Shown piece after piece: positions 24,564-33,481 of a stretch of DNA of 64,000 nt. Source of the stretch: Burkholderia humptydooensis (GTDB lineage: Bacteria; Pseudomonadota; Gammaproteobacteria; Burkholderiales; Burkholderiaceae); the NCBI RefSeq assembly GCF_001513745.1, contig NZ_CP013380.1, positions 2,108,001-2,172,000 of the forward strand, given 5' to 3'. Numbering within the stretch: the stretch's first letter is position 1; every line of letters begins with the position of its first letter. The notes under the pieces were generated by a model. The model searched no databases and was not told where the DNA came from. It saw nothing but the letters and a program-made list of their open reading frames with translations. The position numbers and the translations under genes were made by a program.

Positions 24564-25190
24564 TCACTCGCGCGCGGCCGGGAGGCGCTCTACGAAAGCA
24601 CTCAGAATCTCGACGAAATGATCGAATGCCTGATCCGGGATGGATTGATCGCGCACGAACAGTTCCTGAAAGCACAATCCGCGGATGAAGCATGCAATCA
24701 CGTAGCGCGTGAGCAAGGGGGTTTCGGTGCTGTCGATCGACGTGCTCGGCAGGGACGCGCTCACGTCTGAGCCGATCGAATGCGTGAGCAATGCAGCGTT
24801 GAATCGTTCGCGCAGGTCGTCGTCGTTGTGCAGAGCCCAGTAGAACTCTTGCGTCATCGGAAACGTTTCCTGCATCTGTGTGCGCCAGGCAACGACCTCC
24901 TCGCGTACAGTGGCTGTGACGTGAATGCGCTGCTGGAGCGAGGCCAGCTTGCCTTCCAGCCACTCGATGTACGACGCAACCAGAAGGTCGTTCTTGTGCG
25001 GGAAATGATGTAGAAGTGCGCCGCGAGAGAAGCCGGCCTGATTGCAAATCTCGTTGATCGATGTCTTTGCGAGCCCGATTTCCTTCATGCATCGCAGCGT
25101 GGCGTTGATCAGCGCGTGGCGGGTCGCGGCGCGGCGTTCGCTTTGCGGGCGTCGGTGGCGGCCCGTGACCGAGGACGTGGCAATGTTCAT
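24564..25190 (-). CDS. TetR-family regulator of the uptake operon
   Basis: 208 residues. The N-terminal helix-turn-helix is at about 25-70 (ALINATLRCMKEIGLAKTSI, NEICNQAGFSRGALLHHFPH, then KNDLLVASYIEWLEGKL) and is typical TetR. The C-terminal ligand domain is unassigned. It is 62 bases upstream of the receptor on the same strand, so it is either the first gene of the operon or acts on a promoter in that gap. A TetR rather than a Fur-only arrangement suggests induction by the transported ligand; this is inference. Confidence 0.9.
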   Translation of the reverse strand: MNIATSSVTGRHRRPQSERRAATRHALINATLRCMKEIGLAKTSINEICNQAGFSRGALLHHFPHKNDLLVASYIEWLEGKLASLQQRIHVTATVREEVVAWRTQMQETFPMTQEFYWALHNDDDLRERFNAALLTHSIGSDVSASLPSTSIDSTETPLLTRYVIACFIRGLCFQELFVRDQSIPDQAFDHFVEILSAFVERLPAARE

Positions 25191-25347
25191 GAGGCTAATG
25201 TGTGCCGGAGGCGAAGACGCTCAACATGGCGCGTCGATACGAACGAGAATGAAACAGTACGTTCGGCATCTTAGTGAGCCCCCAGGGGTTCAGTCCAACG
25301 AGTTATCGTCACATACTTAGATATGAATCTCACGAATTCGTACTGTT

Positions 25348-25587
25348 TTTGGTGTTCCCGACCTGCAGGCGGCGCACGTGTGGATCGCGATCCGCGGCGC
25401 ACGCAGCGAAGGCACTCGCCGCGCGTACCGGCGCGAAGCCGAACGGGTGCTGCTGTGGGCGATCGCTGTGAAGGGCAAGCAGCTGTCGTGCCTGAAATTG
25501 CTGAACTGCGCCGAATACTTCGTCCAGTTCCAGCGCGACCAGCAATCCTTCTCGCTCAGTCGCAGCGAAGTGCATAGCAAGCGCTAG
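25348..25587 (+). pseudogene. Phage-type integrase N-terminal remnant
   Basis: The frame reads AIRGARSEGTRRAYRREAER, then VLLWAIAVKGKQLSCLKLLN. This is the SAM-like DNA-binding start of tyrosine recombinases (RSE-TRRAYRREAERLLLWA). The catalytic Arg-His-Arg-Tyr domain is absent; the frame ends at 25585 in unrelated sequence. Together with the IS scar at 14 kb it suggests the receptor/Yej operon lies in an acquired segment. Confidence 0.75.
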
Positions 25588-26044
25588 GCGCTGCTTCATC
25601 CTCTTGGCGTCGAACGAAATGACGCAATATCGGAATGCGCCGCGCGTTGCGCACTTCGGTCAGGTATGGGATCGAGCCGATTCCAACGTACGCATTCAAG
25701 GCGCGGAAGAACGTGATCATTTCCGATGGCGGCGCCATCGCTTAACTGTTTAGTATATTGAAGCGACTCCGTGGGCATTGGGTGAGACGTGAATTCGATT
25801 TAACAATCGCTGGCATTCCCATTGACTGGTCAACCTGCGCAAATTCACGTATTGCCATATGATTAGATTTTGTCTTTTTCGACGAAGCGATTTAAATCAC
25901 GACTCACGTCCAACGGTTTAATTAGTGCATGATGTAAAATGATTGTGAAATGGTTTGTAATCGCGACGTCATATTATTTGAATCACGCAGTCGCGGATCT
26001 GAGAGAGCAATAACGGCCGGGATTGCCTACCATGGGATGTCAGC
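25588..26044. other. Degenerate, AT-rich intergenic stretch
   Basis: No intact gene. 25588-25740 keeps a GC-rich coding-like composition on the reverse strand but no family I can name. 25760-26000 is clearly AT-richer than anything around it, with many A/T runs, consistent with foreign or regulatory DNA upstream of the vgrG remnant. Confidence 0.5.
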
Positions 26045-27583
26045 ATGAGCGGGGAAGTCTTGCTGAAGGCGCTGCGCGGCGGGCACGCGCAGTTCGATCG
26101 CATCGTCAAACTCGACACGCCGCTCGGCGACGACTGGCTGGTGCCGCTGTACGTCAAGATTCATGCGAGGCTCGGGCGCAATTTCGAGGTAGTCGTCGAT
26201 GCGTCATCGGTCGTTGGCGACAAGATCAAGCTCAACGCACTGATGCTGCAGCCCGTCACGCTCTGGATTTGCCAGACAGACGGTGAATATCTGCCGATTC
26301 ACGGCTACGTACAGCAGGTTCGGCGTCTGGGAAGTGATGGATCGCTCTCGTATTTTCAGGTCCGCTTCGCGTCTTGGTTGAGCTTCCTCAAACTGAGCAG
26401 TGACCGGCGAGATTGGCAGGAAAGCCGGAGATGCACCTGCAGACGGCGATCGAACAGCCGGAACGATCACAACACGAAATCGACGTCGTGGATCCGCGCG
26501 GCCATGCCGGACGCCGGCGCAAAGCGTGGGGACTACTTCCCGTTGCGCAAGGATGACCAGGTGCTCCTGGGATTCGTGAACGGCGATTGCGACCGGCCGG
26601 TGATCATCTCGAGACTGCATGGGGGCGCGACGATGCCTGTATGGCATACGCACGGCCTGCTGTCCGGCTTTCGGTCTCGCGAATACGGTGGCGACGGTTT
26701 CAACCAGCTCGTGATGGACGACTCGAGCGGCCAGAACCGGGTCCACCTGTACTCATCGAGCTACAGCTCTCACCTGCATCTGGGCTATCTGATCGAACAG
26801 TCCGACAACACGCGCGGAGCGTTCCTCGACAACGGGTTCGACCTGAAGTCCGGCGCACACGGCGCCGTGCGCGCCGAACAGGGGCTGTATGTTTCGACCC
26901 AGCCGGCCACCGCAGCCGCTGAACGTGACGGCTGCGACCGAGCCGCTCGCGAGCGCGGAGGCCGTATTCGACACTGTGTCGAAAGCCAGCGAAACAAACC
27001 GAGCTTAAAGCCTTCAAGACGGCCAGACCGCGCTGAAGTCGTTCACCGATGCGACGCAGCGCGCGGTCGCAGGTTCGACCAGCGGCGGCCGCACGGCCGG
27101 CGGCGGCACCGGCAATGCGAACGGCTTTTCGAAGCCGGTGATGCTATTGTCGAGCCCCGAGGGCATCGCCGCGTCGACGCAGCAATCGGTGCACGTCACG
27201 GCGAACCAGCATACGAACATGGTGGCCGGCAAGAACGTCAACCTTGCGGCCGGCAAGTCGCTACTGGCGAGCGTGCTCGACAAGATCAGCCTGTTCGCGC
27301 AGAACCTCGGCATCAAGATTTTCGCGGCGAAGGGGCCGGTGGACATTCAGGCGCAAAGTAGCACGGCGTCGCTGGTGGCGCTGCAGGATGTGAAGATCGA
27401 AAGCGCGGACGGGCGGTTGATTTTTACGGCCGCGAAAGAAGTGTGGATCGGTGCGGGCGGATCGTACATCAGCATCAAGGGCGGTTTGATCGAGAACGTG
27501 ACGACTGGGCAGATTCTCGAAAAATGCGGAAGCTGGGACAAGCCGAGCGGCGCAAGCGGGACGATTCGCGATCCGCTGAAGCC
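26045..27583 (+). pseudogene. vgrG: T6SS spike VgrG, decayed
   Basis: The start matches VgrG (LDTPLGDDWLVPLYVKIHAR, LGRNFEVVVDASSVVGD, LQPVTLWICQTDGEYLPIHG). After about residue 125 the gp27-like middle is missing and the frame jumps at about 26430-26500 into the OB-fold part (DDQVLLGFVNGDCDRPVIIS) and then the VgrG core (GFRSREYGGDGFNQLVMDDS). Shifts near 26920 and 27020 lead to the DUF2345 needle repeats (STQQSVHVTANQHTNMVAGK, read from 27138). Several frame breaks and a large deletion mean no functional spike. VgrG tips the T6SS tube and carries effectors. Confidence 0.85.
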
Positions 27584-27971
27584 CTCTCCCACCTCGTGGT
27601 ACGGTGTGAGAGCGAGTGGGGCGGCGGCCTGGGTAAGTGGGAAGCGTTGTCGCCGCTCATGAAGAAACTGCTGTGGCTGTGGAAGACCGAGATCGAGCGG
27701 ATCGGGAAATTGCAGTGGTGGGAGCAGGTCGTTGAAAAAAAGGTGGATGGTTTCCCGAAGGAACCGAACCCGTGGCATTTCCATCCGATTGAAATCGTTG
27801 GGAATTTCAAAGTCAGTGCCAGCACCGCGTTGGACGAACTTATAAGGAAGATCGGGGATATTATCGCGAGTGGCGAAGGGGAGTATGATGCCTATAACAC
27901 CGAAACGAAAGGTGTTTCGGGCGGTCATGTCGGTCACTCTCACATACGCGGGGGTGCCCCTATGTGTTTCG

Positions 27972-29177
27972 TCAAGCGTCAGGGGCTGACTTGGGTTGGT
28001 AAATGGTGCCGTCGCGCAGCATGGCAAACAGGACGTCGCAGCGTCGCCGTGCGAGCGCGATGAGTGCCTGGTTGTGGCGCTTGCCCTGCTGGATCTTGCG
28101 CAAGTAATAGGCCCGTGAGACTGGGTCTCGTAAGGCAGCGAAGGCGGAGAGGAACAAGGCGCGTTTGAGCACCTTGTTGCCACGTCTGGACGGGTGTTCG
28201 CCCCGGATCGACGAGCCTGAGCGCCGGGTGACCGGCGCGAGACCAGCGTAGGCCGCCAGATGAGCAGCCGTGGCGAAGGCTTTTTGGGCGACTTCGGTCA
28301 GGAGTCTGGCAGCGGTCCTGACGCCGACTCCCGGCATGCTGGTCAGGACTGGCCAAAGAGGGTGAGCAAGCACCAGCCGCTCAACTTCGGCAGCGATTTC
28401 GTCACGCTGCTTGCGCAAGGCGGCAAGTTGCTGGGCCAAACGAGGCATGACGATGGTGGCGGCCTGCGTGCCGGGCACGATTACGGCTTGCTCGTTCAGC
28501 GCTTGAACGATTTCGGCCGCCAAGTTCTTGCCCATGCGCGGTGCGAGCTTGGTCAGGCGGTTGGCGAGCGTCTTTTCATTGGCAGCAGCAAGTGCGCTCG
28601 GGGACGGGTAGCGCTCAAGCAGATCGAGCACCGCCGGATGGTCGAGGCGCGGTCCGAGAACGCGTTCGAGCGCCGGATGGATTTGAGTAAGCAGGCCGCG
28701 AATGCGGTTGCTGGTTTGCGTGACCTGAGCGGCGAGGTCGTCATCGAAGCCGCAGAGCATGGTGAGTTCGGCGAGCTGCTCGTCGGCCAGTCGAAGCGAG
28801 CGCAGCGTATGTGGCATCGAGCGGGCGGCTTCAGCAATGATCGCGGCGTCGCGGGCATCGGTCTTGGCTTCGCCGGCATGCAAATCAGCGATGCGGCGCA
28901 TGGCCAGTCCGGGCAGATAGGCGACGAGTACGCCTTCAGCGCGGGCGACGGCTACAGGAAGCGCACCGATGGTGGAAGGCTGATCGACGACGAACAGCAG
29001 TCGACCGTGAGTCTTGAGTTCGGCGATGAGGGCGCGCAGCTTGACCTCGTCGTTGGGTAGTGCCTTGTTGTAAAGACGCTTGCCGTTTCGATCGAGTGCG
29101 ACGGCGTGATGCTGGCCTTTACCGACGTCGACGCCGACGAAGACATCGACGGCGTCATGTTGTTTGGTTTCTTGCAT
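27972..29177 (-). CDS. IS110-family DEDD transposase
   Basis: 401 residues from ATG 29177 (ATG 29234 is possible). The RuvC-like N-terminal half has D17 in FVGVDVGKGQHH, D65 in FVVDQPST (commonly Glu) and D107/D110 in TDARDAAIIAEAAR, the DEDD set. The C-terminal Tnp20 domain (SMPGVGVRTAARLL, FATAAHLAAYAGLAPVTRRS, then RGNKVLKRALFLSAF) holds the serine used in recombination. The gene appears intact, so the element may still move. Recent work shows IS110 enzymes are guided by a bridge RNA from the element's non-coding end. Confidence 0.95.
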   Translation of the reverse strand: MQETKQHDAVDVFVGVDVGKGQHHAVALDRNGKRLYNKALPNDEVKLRALIAELKTHGRLLFVVDQPSTIGALPVAVARAEGVLVAYLPGLAMRRIADLHAGEAKTDARDAAIIAEAARSMPHTLRSLRLADEQLAELTMLCGFDDDLAAQVTQTSNRIRGLLTQIHPALERVLGPRLDHPAVLDLLERYPSPSALAAANEKTLANRLTKLAPRMGKNLAAEIVQALNEQAVIVPGTQAATIVMPRLAQQLAALRKQRDEIAAEVERLVLAHPLWPVLTSMPGVGVRTAARLLTEVAQKAFATAAHLAAYAGLAPVTRRSGSSIRGEHPSRRGNKVLKRALFLSAFAALRDPVSRAYYLRKIQQGKRHNQALIALARRRCDVLFAMLRDGTIYQPKSAPDA

Positions 29178-29392
29178 CGCGGTTTGTGCAGAGTGAACGG
29201 ATTGGCCTGCAACAACGGTGGCAAGTCTCGGCATCCACGTTACGGACGGCGTCGGGAAAGCCCGGCCAAACCCCTATCAGCGATCACCAGCCACCCACCG
29301 GGCCCGGTGACAACACCCCCCGGATCATGACTGCGACTGGGGGCGGGAATCATGCCGGGCCTGGCTGGCCAAAGCCCCGATTATCGGGGCAT
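29178..29392 (-). ncRNA. Candidate bridge RNA of the IS110 element
   Basis: About 215 bases between the element's outer end and the transposase start, with no open frame. It is rich in complementary GC blocks, including GCCCCGATTATCGGGGC (29374-29390), a perfect palindromic hairpin. Classic IS110-group elements encode their target/donor-specifying RNA in exactly this upstream segment. The call is by position and structure only; transcription and loops are not shown. Confidence 0.45.
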
Positions 29393-29902
29393 GAAGATAG
29401 TAACGGGGCTGCCGGCCCCGTTACGAGAAAGACTATCAACGAAATTCTTGCAACCGAGCCATTATCAGGAACGAATGTAAATCGAATGTTCGCCACTGGG
29501 AAATATCAAACCACATTCGAAACGCTCGGCGCGGGAAAGGCGCGCCTTTCTCTTAGCGGGAATGAAATATACGATGCCGACATGCAGGAGCGAGTGTTTC
29601 GAGACTTCCTGTTTGACAAAGCTGGCGGCGGTAGATTGTCTGCGTTTGTAAAAAGATGGAAAGGGACTATCGATGATGCCGTGTTTGCGGCATCCCAAGA
29701 GTGGGCCTCGATTGCAGTCCCCAATGGATACCCGACTAACAAGGTGAAGAAGCACCCGGATGGAACCAAAGAGAAAGTTCTTTCTGATGGAACTTTAACT
29801 TACTTTCAAAACGAAGGCGCGGCTAATAAAGCTAGCATGACTTCCACTAAGAAACTGCGAGAAATACTCGAAGAAATTCAAAGCTCCAGGTAGGCAGGCG
29901 AC

Positions 29903-30439
29903 ATGAAAAAATTACTTGTTTCGACCATTTTGGCTGCCCTTGCAGTTTTGTCTTTCGGAATTTGTGCAAAACAACCGAATGCAGGCGCCACGAAAAATCA
30001 CGCGTACACAGAGGTGAAAATTTCCTACGTGACATCGGATTTAACAAAATGCTCTTTTCAATACAGTCCGGTTGATTTTTTCGATGAAAAGCATGTCGCC
30101 GCGTACAGCGACGCACTGAAAACGCAGGCGGCGAATTTTAACCAGCACTATATTGTCTTGGCCTATCCGGAATTCAAAAATTATCACCAAAGGTCGGTTG
30201 TTGCAATCGACACCAAAACCGGGGTAGTCTATCCACGTCCAATCGACGCATTTTCTGGATTTAAGCATGGCCGACGTGCCGCTAAAGACGAAGGAAAAAT
30301 TAGTTACTCCATTAGCAGCAACAAAGTGTGTATTGGTGGCGCGATACTGGTCTACAGATCGTTTGAGGAAGGAGACTTCTGTTTTGAATTTGTTGGCGAC
30401 AAATTCGTCGGACATCACACCGAATACATGTACCCGTAA
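29903..30439 (+). CDS. Probable periplasmic immunity protein
   Basis: 178 residues with a Sec signal (MKKLLVSTILAALAVLSFGI, cleavage near CAK) and a mature beta-rich domain holding a few cysteines. The DNA is visibly AT-richer than its surroundings, common for T6SS effector/immunity cassettes. It starts nine bases after the muramidase-domain stop. A periplasmic protein encoded right behind a peptidoglycan hydrolase is the standard immunity arrangement. I recognise no family, so the role is by context. It remains intact although the effector is broken. Confidence 0.65.
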   Translation: MKKLLVSTILAALAVLSFGICAKQPNAGATKNHAYTEVKISYVTSDLTKCSFQYSPVDFFDEKHVAAYSDALKTQAANFNQHYIVLAYPEFKNYHQRSVVAIDTKTGVVYPRPIDAFSGFKHGRRAAKDEGKISYSISSNKVCIGGAILVYRSFEEGDFCFEFVGDKFVGHHTEYMYP

Positions 30440-30451
30440 GCGAGACCGCCA

Positions 30452-30871
30452 ATGATGAATCTCATCCGCGTCGGTGACGCCATCGACCATGGCGGCAAGG
30501 TTGAAACGGGCTCCAGCACAATGCGCTTCGACAGCCGCTATGTCGCTCGCAAGGGGGATCGCGTGTCGTGCCCGCAGCATCCCGATGTGTCGCCGAACAT
30601 CATCGTGGAAGGCGATCCGTCGATGACGGATGGCGGCATTCCGATCGCACGGCACGGCCATCGCGCAACGTGCGGGTGTCACCTGATACCTGATTTCGAG
30701 CCTCGTCTAAATCCTACAGTAGCCGCGCCGGCTGGGCGACGTGCTGCGCACCCGCGCGATCTCGGAGACGCTAGAGATTGCGCCGGCCGGCGCGCCGTCG
30801 ACCATTCAATGGGTGACCGGGGAGGTGCCGCACTCAGGAATGCCAGTTTCTCGTTAACTGCAGTAATTTGA
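30452..30871 (+). CDS. PAAR-domain spike tip protein, tail probably altered
   Basis: 139 residues. Residues 1-77 form a PAAR domain (IRVGDAIDHGGKVETGSS, RYVARKGDRVSCPQHPD, GDPSMTDGGIPIARHGHRAT, CGCHLI), which sharpens the VgrG tip. After CGCHLI the sequence becomes low-complexity Arg/Ala-rich and no longer looks like PAAR, so a deletion near 30684 has probably fused unrelated DNA to the end. It lies 12 bases after the immunity gene, completing a vgrG-effector-immunity-PAAR unit. ATG 30455 is an equal start. Confidence 0.8.
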   Translation: MMNLIRVGDAIDHGGKVETGSSTMRFDSRYVARKGDRVSCPQHPDVSPNIIVEGDPSMTDGGIPIARHGHRATCGCHLIPDFEPRLNPTVAAPAGRRAAHPRDLGDARDCAGRRAVDHSMGDRGGAALRNASFSLTAVI

Positions 30872-30963
30872 CATAATATCAATTATCGAATTTTCTCATC
30901 ACATGGAATGCCCTCGTCACAATCCGACATCAGTTTCCCGTTGCTGGGAGCGTCGATGACTGT

Positions 30964-32253
30964 TCATGCAATGGGCAGCCGCACTGTAGCCTTGAGCCCG
31001 CCGCTGTTGCGCAGCGACAGATCGAGCCGGCCGCCGTGCTGACGGGCGATGCGTTCGGCGATCGCGAGCCCAAGGCCCGTGCCGCCCGATGGACGGTCGG
31101 GCCGCTCGACGCGCCGAAACGGTTGCGTGAGAAGCGGCAACGCGTCTTCCGGCACGCCGGGCCCGGCATCCTCGACGCGGATCACGACTCGCCCGCCTTC
31201 CACCGAGGTGTGCACCGACAGCCCGACCCGCCCGTGTATCGCCGCATTGTGCATCAGGTTCATCAGCAGACGCTGCATGCCGACCGGACGAAATCGCATC
31301 GCCGGCAGCGGCGCGAGCCGCATGTCGAATCGATATCCGAGGCCGGTGTAGTCCGCGACGAGCTGCTCGATCAGCGCATTCAGGTCGCCCGGCAACACCG
31401 TTTCGCCGTCCCCGCTGCGCGCGAAATCGATGAACTGGTCGACGATCGCGTCGATTTCCGCGACGAAGCGCTCGGCACTCTCTCGCGGCGCATCGAATGC
31501 CTCCGGCGCGGCGATCGCCATCCGCAGCTTCGTGAGCGGCGTGCGGATGTCGTGAGAGATACCCGCCAGCATCTCGGCGCGGGTCGTCTCCATGACGGCG
31601 AGCGACGCGACCATCCGGTTGAACGCATCGGCGACCATCGCCAGCTCGGCGGGCCCCGTGACGGGCACGGCGTCGGGCCACTCACCACGCTCGATCGTCG
31701 CAGCAGCACGCGACAGGCGTCGCAGCGGCACCGTCGTATCGCGCTGGATCATCCAAGCACCGAATACCGGAAAGGTCGCGAACACCAGCAACAGGCACGC
31801 GACACTCCATGGTTGCGCATTTCCGATATGCGCCGTGACGGGCAGCGCGACCCAGTAGCTATCGCGGTCGATCGCGAGCCTGACCCAGAATCGGTGTTGC
31901 GGGCCGCCCTCCCACAGCACCAACGTACCCGGCGTCAGCCGCGCGGCGAGCTGCGTCACGAAGCGACGGATCTGGTAGTTGCGCGGCACGGCGGTCAGAT
32001 GCCGCTCGGGCGGGCCCTGCAGGCCGCCGTTCATCGCGACGACTTCGCGTCGACGCTCCGGCTCCGGCCGCGCGGCCAGCAGCCGTTCGACGGCTTTCGT
32101 CTGCGAAGCGACCACCGACGCGATCTCGTCGATCCTCGGCAACTGGATCAGCAGGAAATAGAGCACGGCCGTCGCCACTTGACTCGCGGCGACGATGCAG
32201 ACCAGCAACAGCAGATTGCGTCCGAGCAGCGTGCGTGGCCGCGGCACCTTCAT
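30964..32253 (-). CDS. Sensor histidine kinase (EnvZ class)
   Basis: 429 residues. Membrane span 1 is at about 10-38 (NLLLLVCIVAASQVATAVLY) and span 2 at about 148-169, with a roughly 110-residue periplasmic sensor between. A HAMP linker leads to the H-box (GISHDIRTPLTKLRM, His234), then N-box (LLMNLMHNAAIHG) and G-boxes (EDAGPGVPEDALP, GGTGLGLAIAERI). It autophosphorylates and feeds the adjacent regulator. ATG 32253 overlaps the regulator stop as ATGA. The signal is unknown. Confidence 0.93.
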   Translation of the reverse strand: MKVPRPRTLLGRNLLLLVCIVAASQVATAVLYFLLIQLPRIDEIASVVASQTKAVERLLAARPEPERRREVVAMNGGLQGPPERHLTAVPRNYQIRRFVTQLAARLTPGTLVLWEGGPQHRFWVRLAIDRDSYWVALPVTAHIGNAQPWSVACLLLVFATFPVFGAWMIQRDTTVPLRRLSRAAATIERGEWPDAVPVTGPAELAMVADAFNRMVASLAVMETTRAEMLAGISHDIRTPLTKLRMAIAAPEAFDAPRESAERFVAEIDAIVDQFIDFARSGDGETVLPGDLNALIEQLVADYTGLGYRFDMRLAPLPAMRFRPVGMQRLLMNLMHNAAIHGRVGLSVHTSVEGGRVVIRVEDAGPGVPEDALPLLTQPFRRVERPDRPSGGTGLGLAIAERIARQHGGRLDLSLRNSGGLKATVRLPIA

Positions 32254-33020
32254 GATTCCAGCTCCGCGACGAGCATGTAGCCGATACCCCATATCGTCCG
32301 GATATGGCGCGGCGCAGACGCATCGGCTTCGATGATCTGCCGCAGGCGCAGTACCTGCACGTCGACGCTGCGCATGTTCGCATCGTAGTTTGGCCCACGC
32401 GCCCGCTCGATCAGGTTCGCACGGCTCACGGGCCGGTTCGGTGTTTGCGCGAGCGCGCACAGGAGACGCATCTCGGCCAACCCGACCTCGACAGCGGCGC
32501 CGTTGGGCCCGCCAAGCTCCTGGCGTCCGGTGTCGAGTTGATATCCGCCGAAACGCAGTATCGCCCCCCCGCTTTCCTGCAGCGCGCCATCGCGCAGATC
32601 GCGTTGGCGCAGCGTGACTTGCTGACGACGCAGCATCGCGCGAACGCGGGCCAGCAACTCGCGCGGCAGGAACGGTTTCGCCAGATAGTCGTCCGCGCCC
32701 AGTTCGAGCCCGACGACACGATCGACCGGATCGCCGCGCGCCGTCAGCATGAGGATCGGGATCGTTTGTCCCCGCGCGCGCAGCCGTCGGCAGACGGCCA
32801 GCCCGTCCTCGCCGGGCATCATGATGTCGAGAATCAGCAGATCGTATGGCTGACGCTCGAGAAAGACGTCGAGCTGGGTGCTGTTCCTCGCCGACCGAAC
32901 ATCGAAGCCGTGCGACGCCAGAAAGCGCTGCAGTATGTTTCGGATCTCCGCTTCGTCGTCCAGGACGATGATGCGGCCTGACGGGATGTCATTCGGGCAA
33001 GAGGTGGCGTTCGGCATCAC
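32250..33020 (-). CDS. OmpR-family response regulator
   Basis: 256 residues. The receiver domain has the acidic pair D21-D22, phospho-acceptor D65 (LLILDIMMPG) and the conserved Lys in LAKPF. A winged-helix output domain (EVGLAEMRLLCALAQTPNRP, then MRSVDVQVLRLRQIIE and RHIRTIWGIGYMLV) follows. It heads the pair with the kinase and lies 52 bases after the EF-hand gene on the same strand. Neighbouring outer-envelope genes are plausible targets. Confidence 0.94.
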   Translation of the reverse strand: MMPNATSCPNDIPSGRIIVLDDEAEIRNILQRFLASHGFDVRSARNSTQLDVFLERQPYDLLILDIMMPGEDGLAVCRRLRARGQTIPILMLTARGDPVDRVVGLELGADDYLAKPFLPRELLARVRAMLRRQQVTLRQRDLRDGALQESGGAILRFGGYQLDTGRQELGGPNGAAVEVGLAEMRLLCALAQTPNRPVSRANLIERARGPNYDANMRSVDVQVLRLRQIIEADASAPRHIRTIWGIGYMLVAELES

Positions 33021-33072
33021 GACCGGGCGATTTCCTGTGCTGAAAAAGATGAACGGGCGCCGTCACGTCCGA

Positions 33073-33345
33073 TCAACGCTGGTTGCGTGCGGCGAACTGC
33101 TTGAGATCGGCGAGCGTGATGTAACCCTTGTGCGCCGTGTCGATCTGGTCGAAATGCTGTGCGACGCGAGGCATGCCGGCCTGCGCTTCCGAGCGTGTCA
33201 GCTTGCCGTCGTGATTGACGTCAGCCGCTGCGAAGCGCGCCTCGAGCTTCTGCTGCATTGCGTCATCCTGTTGCGCCATCGCGTTCGACACGAGGACGAA
33301 AGATGTGCCGAGCGCAGCTACGAGCATCAGACTAAAACGGTTCAT
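33073..33345 (-). CDS. Small periplasmic EF-hand protein
   Basis: 90 residues. A signal peptide ends ASNAMA-like (VLVSNAMAQQ). One canonical calcium loop, DVNHDGKLTRSE (42-53), has Asp/Asn/Asp at 1, 3 and 5 and Glu at 12. A second loop, DTAHKGYITLAD (69-80), has lost the ligands at 3 and 5. It sits upstream of and co-directional with the two-component genes, so calcium could be part of their signal. That link is inference. Confidence 0.85.
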   Translation of the reverse strand: MNRFSLMLVAALGTSFVLVSNAMAQQDDAMQQKLEARFAAADVNHDGKLTRSEAQAGMPRVAQHFDQIDTAHKGYITLADLKQFAARNQR

Positions 33346-33481
33346 TCTGTTCTCCTTGGTAAAGATGATAAAAAAAGTCGCTTTTCGCCAGTGGCGAATT
33401 GCAGAACGCTAAAGTGAGCAAAGATTTCGGTCTGTTACAACTCGATGTCAAGTCATGTCACGGTACGCCGCGACGAACCTA

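Larger units (their letters stand above)
27953..29395 (-). mobile_element. IS110-family insertion sequence
   Basis: About 1.44 kb carrying one transposase. The limits are inferred from where the muramidase reading frame breaks and resumes, within about 10 bases. Near the ends TGCCCCTAT (27955 onward) and the complement of ATCGGGGCA (29382 onward) form a short subterminal inverted repeat. No target-site duplication is obvious, as usual in this family. The long non-coding side is upstream of the transposase. Confidence 0.8.
27584..29893 (+). pseudogene. T6SS muramidase-type effector domain, split by an IS110 element
   Basis: Part 1 (27584-27952) reads SHLVVRCESEWGGGLGKWEA, WWEQVV and WHFHPIEIVGNF, then the lysozyme-like active region DIIASGEGEYDAYNTETKGV with a candidate catalytic Glu. 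Part 2 (29405-29893) continues GAAGPVTRKTINEILATEPL, MFATGKYQTT, NEIYDADMQERVFRDFLFDK and EWASIAVPNGYP. Joining cgcggg to the gct-gcc-ggc at 29408 restores one frame. The family cleaves peptidoglycan in rival bacteria. It follows the VgrG needle, either as its C-terminal extension or as a coupled gene. The downstream AT-rich gene is the probable immunity gene. Confidence 0.82.

Noticed and set aside
27953..29395. IS1111-subgroup assignment
   Set aside because: Short inverted repeats exist near the ends, but the long non-coding segment is upstream of the transposase and only about 20 bases lie downstream, the IS110-group arrangement. Not fully settled.
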